Source of the DNA: Shimia sp040370365 | GTDB taxonomy: Bacteria; Pseudomonadota; Alphaproteobacteria; Rhodobacterales; Rhodobacteraceae | Length of the DNA stretch: 64,000 bases | Direction of reading: 5' to 3' | Assembly (NCBI RefSeq): GCF_040370365.1 | Contig: NZ_BAABWQ010000003.1 | Coordinates: 124,001-188,000 of the forward strand | Shown here: one piece after another, positions 59,691 to 64,000 of the stretch | How the letters are laid out: each line of letters starts with the position of its first letter | How positions within the stretch are numbered: position 1 is the stretch's first letter | Translations under genes and position numbers: made by a program | The notes under the pieces: generated by a model | The model's input: only the letters and a program-made list of their open reading frames with translations | What the model was told of the DNA's origin: nothing | The model's database searches: none

Positions 59691-60114
59691 TCTTTTCTCC
59701 TGGCGGGGAGGCCATAGAAACGCTTGCGCCCAGACGCGAGGTTCCATTACCTAAACCCGCAACTTCATGTTGCAAATCGTGTGGCGGCCGTTTCGAGGTC
59801 CAATTCGTCGGTCGTCACACACCCACCGGTTTCCCAGACATCCCGTCCCGTGGTAGGCGCTCCAACCCTTTGACATGCCTTGCTCAGAAGCAAACTCACG
59901 CACGGAAAAGGATTAAGAATTCGTGCATTCGGCTATTTTTTGGGCGGATATGGCGCAGTAAGCGACTTTTTTGGGCAAAATTCCGGGCAACCCACCTCAA
60001 CTGTGCGTGTTTTTGGGGCATATGACCTAGAAGAGAGTCATTTCTTGATCACAACCAATGAGTGCGCTCATTTCCGCCGATACATTTATTTGGGACATGT
60101 CGTTGGCAGACAAC
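59691..60114. other. intergenic stretch between urtA and ychF
   Basis: It holds the upstream promoter region of the urt operon and the region downstream of ychF. No frame with a ribosome site or recognisable product was seen on either strand. NtrC- or sigma54-type control of urt would be expected from family knowledge, but no clear GG-N10-GC site was identified by eye. Confidence 0.45.
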
Positions 60115-60118
60115 AAAA

Positions 60119-60147
60119 AACGCCCAACAGGTAAACTGTCAGGCGCT
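60119..60147 (-). terminator. intrinsic terminator of ychF
   Basis: Read on the minus strand, AGCGCCTGACAG pairs with CTGTTGGGCGTT (12 pairs including three G-U) around a 5-base loop. It ends in a run of six U. It lies about 28 bases after the ychF stop. Confidence 0.85.
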
Positions 60148-60174
60148 TTTCGATTTTCTGAAATCAAACGGGGA

Positions 60175-61272
60175 CTATGTGTTGAACAGAAAGTGCATGA
60201 CATCGCCATCTTGCACTTCATAGCCTTTGCCTTCTGCACGCATCTTGCCCGCTTCTTTGGCGCCACTTTCGCCATTGCAGGCGATATAGTCCTCATAGGC
60301 AATGGTTTCGGCCCGAATGAAGCCCTTTTCAAAGTCTCCATGGATCACACCCGCCGCTTGCGGCGCCATGGTGCCCTGACGGATTGTCCAAGCCCGCGCC
60401 TCTTTTGGGCCAACGGTGAAATAGGTTTCCAAATGCAGCAACTCGTAGCCTGCACGGATCAGGCGATCGAGACCGGCCTCTTCCAAACCCATTTCCTCTA
60501 AGAACATGATCGCTTCGTCATCTTCTAGCTGACTGATCTCTTCTTCGATCTGCGCAGAGATAATCACATGGCTGTTGCCCTGAGCCGCCGCCATTTCGGC
60601 AACCTTTGCAGAATGCGCATTGCCATCAGCAGACTCAGCTTCGCCAACGTTGCACACATACAAGACGGGCTTGGTACTCAGCAGCTGCAACATTTTCCAA
60701 GCTTTGCTGTCGTCTTCATCAACCTCAACCACACGTGCAGGCTTGCCGTCTTCCAACACGGCCAGCGCCTCTTTGAGCAGACGCTCCTGCTGGACTGCTT
60801 CTTTGTCGCCGCCGCGGACTTTGCGGACCAAACCCTGAAGACGCTTCTCGATGCTGTCGATATCTGCAAGCATCAGTTCCGTCTCAATGGTTTCCGCATC
60901 TGCCACAGGATCAACGCGGCCATCTACGTGGGTTACATCGCCATCTTCAAAGCAGCGCAGCACATGGGCAATCGCATCGGTTTCGCGAATGTTGGCCAAA
61001 AACTGGTTGCCCAAGCCCTCGCCCTGAGAGGCGCCCTTCACAAGACCCGCGATGTCCACAAAGGTCATACGGGTCGGAATGATCTGTTTGGACTGTGCAA
61101 TTGCAGCCAGCTTGTCCAGACGTGCGTCTGGCACACCAACCTCACCCACGTTGGGCTCGATGGTGCAGAACGGGAAGTTTGCCGCCTGAGCGGCAGCTGT
61201 TTTGGTCAACGCATTGAAGAGCGTGGATTTGCCGACGTTTGGCAAACCAACAATACCCATTTTGAAACCCAT
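60175..61272 (-). CDS. ychF: redox-regulated ATPase YchF (Obg-family)
   Basis: A 365-residue P-loop protein of the OBG family that prefers ATP over GTP and binds ribosomes. The G1 motif is GIVGLPNVGKSTLFNALTKT, followed by NFPFCTIEPNVGEVGVPDAR (G2), DIAGLVKGASQGEGLGNQFL (G3) and an NxxE-type G4 (YVCNVGEAE). The C-terminal TGS domain reads YFTVGPKEARAWTIRQGTMA. Full-length housekeeping gene with its own terminator. Confidence 0.96.
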   Translation of the reverse strand: MGFKMGIVGLPNVGKSTLFNALTKTAAAQAANFPFCTIEPNVGEVGVPDARLDKLAAIAQSKQIIPTRMTFVDIAGLVKGASQGEGLGNQFLANIRETDAIAHVLRCFEDGDVTHVDGRVDPVADAETIETELMLADIDSIEKRLQGLVRKVRGGDKEAVQQERLLKEALAVLEDGKPARVVEVDEDDSKAWKMLQLLSTKPVLYVCNVGEAESADGNAHSAKVAEMAAAQGNSHVIISAQIEEEISQLEDDEAIMFLEEMGLEEAGLDRLIRAGYELLHLETYFTVGPKEARAWTIRQGTMAPQAAGVIHGDFEKGFIRAETIAYEDYIACNGESGAKEAGKMRAEGKGYEVQDGDVMHFLFNT

Positions 61273-61577
61273 GTCCGGACTCCTGTCAGATGTTTGTGCC
61301 GCTCATAGGCAGAGTTGGATCGCGGTGCAAGCAGTGTGTTTGGTTCATAGGCCTTATTCCCCAATGGAAGAAGACCCCCAAAGGGCTCTGAGGCAACCGC
61401 CAAGCCGGGCACGACATCGGCTTAGCAGCGCAAACTGACCCTCTTCGTAAGTCAACACATCACGAAAACAGCATCCTCGATCACGAAGGCGTAATTCACC
61501 AAACCAGAGGGGTTTTAATACTTCTTTCTGCCCCCAAATCCTGCAGCCTCAACATCGCTACTTTGGACCATCACGAC
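61273..61577. other. divergent intergenic stretch ychF/pagL-like
   Basis: It should hold the promoters of the two divergent genes. No additional gene, tRNA or strong repeat is visible. Confidence 0.4.
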
Positions 61578-62063
61578 ATGAAGTTTCTGGCCACACTTAT
61601 TTCGCTGACCTTGTTTTGCACACCGATCTCTGCGCAACAGCTTATCTTTGGCATTGGGTATTCAGATTTTTCAGAAGGCAGTGCGCTTGATGCGCAATCC
61701 TTCAGCATTGAATACGTTGGCAAACCCTTTCGAGAGGTCGGGCGGCTTTCGGTTTCGCTCTCCGCCATTGCGTCTTTTGATGATGAAGACAACACGTTTG
61801 TGGGGGTGGGGATCACCAACCTTTATGATTTTACGGATCGCTGGTTTGCAGAGCTCAGCTTTATGCCGGGCGTATATTTGGAGGGGAACCCTCTAAACGA
61901 TCTTGGCAACACATTGGAGTTTCGAAGCCTTCTGGGCTTGGGATTCCGGGTGACGGAGACCTCCGCGATTTCTCTCGCGTTTGATCACAAATCAAATGCG
62001 GGCATTTCTACGCGCAACCCGGGTGTGAACACATTGGCCTTGCGCTACCACTACAATTTTTGA
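61578..62063 (+). CDS. PagL-like lipid A 3-O-deacylase (acyloxyacyl hydrolase family)
   Basis: A 161-residue outer-membrane beta-barrel protein. The signal peptide ends PISA before QQLIFGIGYSD. Amphipathic strands follow. The C-terminal LAFDHKSNAGISTRNPGVNT carries the PagL active-site pattern, with H137-x-S139 as His/Ser; the position 14 residues after His, where Pseudomonas PagL has Glu, is N151. The protein ends in LRYHYNF, a typical barrel C-terminus with terminal Phe. It would remove the 3-O acyl chain of lipid A. The start could also be ATG 61563, but MKFLATL makes a proper signal. Confidence 0.8.
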   Translation: MKFLATLISLTLFCTPISAQQLIFGIGYSDFSEGSALDAQSFSIEYVGKPFREVGRLSVSLSAIASFDDEDNTFVGVGITNLYDFTDRWFAELSFMPGVYLEGNPLNDLGNTLEFRSLLGLGFRVTETSAISLAFDHKSNAGISTRNPGVNTLALRYHYNF

Positions 62064-62149
62064 GGGGATCCACTTCACAGCGCCGCGTGGGATTGATTTC
62101 CCCAGCGCCTTCCGGCACATGAAAGGGATCAAAGTACAAGGACCCGCCG

Positions 62150-62941
62150 ATGACCCGTATCGACGCCAAATTCGCCGAACTCAACGCCGCAGGTAAAAAA
62201 GCCTTTGTTGCCTATGTGATGGCCGGAGATCCCGACTACGACACCTCGCTTGAGATTGTAAAAGGTTTGCCCGCAGCTGGTGTGGACATCATCGAGTTGG
62301 GATTGCCTTTCACCGATCCGATGGCAGATGGGCCCACCATTCAGCTGGCAGGTCAGCGTGCGCTCGACAAAGGCATGACTTTGGAGGACACGCTTGATCT
62401 TGCCACAGAGTTTCGCCGCGTCGACACCACCACACCAATTGTGCTTATGGGCTACTACAACCCGATCTATTCGCGCGGTGTTGATAAGTTTCTGATCGAC
62501 GCTCAGACCGCTGGCATTGACGGCTTGATTGTGGTGGACCTGCCACCTGAAGAAGACAGCGAGCTGTGCATTCCAGCGCAGGCAGCGGGTTTGAACTTTA
62601 TCCGTCTTGCCACCCCCACCACTGACGACAAGCGCCTGCCTACTGTTCTGCAGAACACTTCCGGCTTTGTCTATTATGTTTCCATCACCGGCATCACCGG
62701 CGCGGCTGAGGCCGAAGCGACAGATGTGGGTCCGGAAGTGGAGCGCATCAAAGCCAGCACCGATCTACCGGTCATCGTGGGCTTTGGCATCAACACGCCA
62801 GAAAAAGCGCAGAACATCGCATCTGTGGCAGACGGCGCGGTGGTGGGCTCTGCGATCGTTGGCCAGATTGGTGCCGGTAAATCTGTGGATGAGGTGCTCG
62901 CTTTTGTGAAGACCTTGTCGGACGGCGCGCACAGGGCCTGA
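62150..62941 (+). CDS. trpA: tryptophan synthase alpha chain
   Basis: A 263-residue TIM-barrel enzyme that cleaves indole-3-glycerol phosphate. The catalytic residues fall at the classical positions: E49 in DIIELGLPF and D60 in TDPMADGPTI. The phosphate-binding regions GITGAAEA and VGFGINTPEKA are intact. It stands alone here, with no trpB next to it, which is common in Roseobacters. A convergent hairpin follows. Confidence 0.97.
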   Translation: MTRIDAKFAELNAAGKKAFVAYVMAGDPDYDTSLEIVKGLPAAGVDIIELGLPFTDPMADGPTIQLAGQRALDKGMTLEDTLDLATEFRRVDTTTPIVLMGYYNPIYSRGVDKFLIDAQTAGIDGLIVVDLPPEEDSELCIPAQAAGLNFIRLATPTTDDKRLPTVLQNTSGFVYYVSITGITGAAEAEATDVGPEVERIKASTDLPVIVGFGINTPEKAQNIASVADGAVVGSAIVGQIGAGKSVDEVLAFVKTLSDGAHRA

Positions 62942-62966
62942 TCGCACCCTTCGGAGCATTGAGCCG

Positions 62967-62990
62967 CGCCCCAAGCAAAATTGAGGGGCG
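62967..62990. terminator. bidirectional terminator between trpA and the kinase gene
   Basis: CGCCCC pairs with GGGGCG around a 12-base AT-rich loop in the 50-bp gap between convergent stops, followed by TTT on the plus strand. Confidence 0.65.
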
Positions 62991-62991
62991 T

Positions 62992-64000
62992 TTAGGGCAG
63001 CACCCCTCTGGTTCTCAAGGCAGATTGCATGGCTGTCGCGAGCGTGTCGCGGCTGATGGGCTTGGGCACATGGCCACTCATACCTTCGCTCATATAGCCG
63101 GCAACTTGATGGACCATGGCGTTGGCGCTGACCGCCAAAATCGGAATGGGATCGCTCATGTTCCGGTATTCGCACTGCCGGATTTGACGCGTCGCTTCTA
63201 TGCCATCCATGCCCGGCATATTGATGTCCATCAAGATGAGGTCGAATTCGCCTTTCTCCCATTCTTGCACCGCTTCCGCGCCATCACTCACAATGGTCAA
63301 GGACAGATCAAATTTCTTCAGCATGTGACGCAGGACAATTTGATTTGTTTTATTGTCCTCCGCAGCCAGCACTTTGAGCCCTTTGAGAGAAGGCTGCGTG
63401 GTGCCAACGGCATCAGCCTGCAGCGTCGTATCTTTGTCGGCGAGCACATCCACAGTCAGACTGGCCGCAAATGCAGCGCCTTGTCCGACATCACTTCGCA
63501 AGGTCACCGTGCCCCCTTGCAACTCACAGATTTGGCGCGAGATCGCCAACCCCAGACCTGTGCCACCGTGTTGGCGGGTGATGCTGCTGTTGGCTTGACT
63601 GAAGCGCTGAAACAAGTGCGCCTGTTGCTCTTTGGGAATGCCAGGGCCGGTGTCTGACACCGTCAAGACAACTCTGGCTCTCCCATCTGATCGCGGCAGC
63701 AAATCAACTTTCAGCCGGACACAGCCAGACGTGGTGAATTTGATTGCGTTGGACAGCAAATTGCCCACCACCTGCTGAAGCCGGACAGGGTCAGTCCGAA
63801 CAACAGATTTCGCCCTGTCTGAGAAATGCACCTCAAAATCGAGCCCCTTTTCGCGGGCACGAAATCCAAATTGCTGCTGCATACTCTCTACCAGATCGGT
63901 CAGCGCATAGGGAATATACTCAAAATCAAGCTTGCCCGCTTCGATTTTGGACAGATCTAACACATCATTGATCAACGACAGCAACAGGTTGCCGCTGTCT
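62992..64000 (-). CDS. hybrid sensor histidine kinase, 5' end cut by window edge
   Basis: At least 336 codons without a start; the N-terminal sensor and the phospho-accepting His lie beyond the window. Visible are the end of the HisKA helix (LSLINDVLDLSKIEAGKL), the HATPase domain with N box QQVVGNLLSNAIKFT, G1 SDTGPGIPKEQQ and G2 GGTGLGLAISRQI, then a receiver domain with AAEDNKTNQ and the phospho-Asp in LILMDINMPGMDG. The protein ends shortly after the receiver, with no Hpt domain. Signal and output unknown. Confidence 0.93.
   Translation of the reverse strand, partial: DSGNLLLSLINDVLDLSKIEAGKLDFEYIPYALTDLVESMQQQFGFRAREKGLDFEVHFSDRAKSVVRTDPVRLQQVVGNLLSNAIKFTTSGCVRLKVDLLPRSDGRARVVLTVSDTGPGIPKEQQAHLFQRFSQANSSITRQHGGTGLGLAISRQICELQGGTVTLRSDVGQGAAFAASLTVDVLADKDTTLQADAVGTTQPSLKGLKVLAAEDNKTNQIVLRHMLKKFDLSLTIVSDGAEAVQEWEKGEFDLILMDINMPGMDGIEATRQIRQCEYRNMSDPIPILAVSANAMVHQVAGYMSEGMSGHVPKPISRDTLATAMQSALRTRGVLP

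Noticed and set aside
58611..59717. 368-codon plus-strand open frame
   Set aside because: Antisense to urtA; Cys/His/Val-rich composition typical of shadow frames.

Overview
The window comes from an alphaproteobacterium, most likely a marine member of the Roseobacter group (Rhodobacteraceae). The evidence is protein-level resemblance (polyol operon in smoEFGKS-mtlK order, TRAP transporter, urt operon), moderately high GC, and many ATGA/GTGA stop-start overlaps. No rRNA, tRNA or CRISPR array was found. Most of the window is catabolic and transport operons, broken up by two accessory zones.

Layout. 1-3.7 kb: edge of an integrated element on the minus strand (prim-pol-type replication protein cut by the window edge, winged-helix-like protein, AlpA-type regulator, hypothetical protein, P4-type tyrosine integrase). 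4.0-10.4 kb: a zinc-ribbon gene remnant, a MarR-like regulator, and a divergent TRAP transporter fused in operon with the three 5-oxoprolinase genes pxpBCA. 10.4-15.0 kb: low-density accessory zone with small orphan proteins, a seven-unit Cys-repeat secreted protein, a stand-alone DUF1611 N-domain, a DUF1415 protein and a decayed integrase. 15.2-20.5 kb: D-amino-acid-transaminase-like enzyme with a polar amino-acid ABC transporter and a divergent LysR regulator.

20.9-32.3 kb is the most unusual region. It has two minus-strand orphan proteins (one Cys-rich), then a plus-strand run of an orphan protein, an OmpR-type winged-helix/TPR regulator with a cyclase-like remnant, a PAP2/haloperoxidase-fold protein with a GAY-repeat N-terminus, and a subtilisin-like peptidase. 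Facing these are a LodB-like flavoprotein and a LodA-like quinoprotein oxidase carrying a Tat signal. Three ATTTCAG-type repeats spaced exactly 11 bp apart lie in the divergent promoter region and may bind the regulator.

32.4-40.6 kb: sorbitol/mannitol operon (SBP, two permeases, ATPase, SDR, MtlK, kinase) with a LacI regulator and a 26-bp operator. 40.8-53.4 kb: myo-inositol catabolism (iolJ-like aldolase, iolB, iolC, iolD; divergent iolG-like, iolE, second Gfo/Idh) plus a LacI-type repressor and an FrcBCA-like importer. Two near-identical palindromes built on TTTGCAACCGGTTGCAAA tie the two halves into one regulon. 53.7-59.7 kb: urea ABC transporter urtABCDE without urease genes. 60-64 kb: ychF, a PagL-like lipid A deacylase, trpA and the 3' part of a hybrid histidine kinase.

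All five periplasmic binding-protein genes (TRAP, amino acid, polyol, inositol, urea) are followed by a hairpin before the next operon gene. This is a recurrent layout that would keep binding protein in excess over permease.
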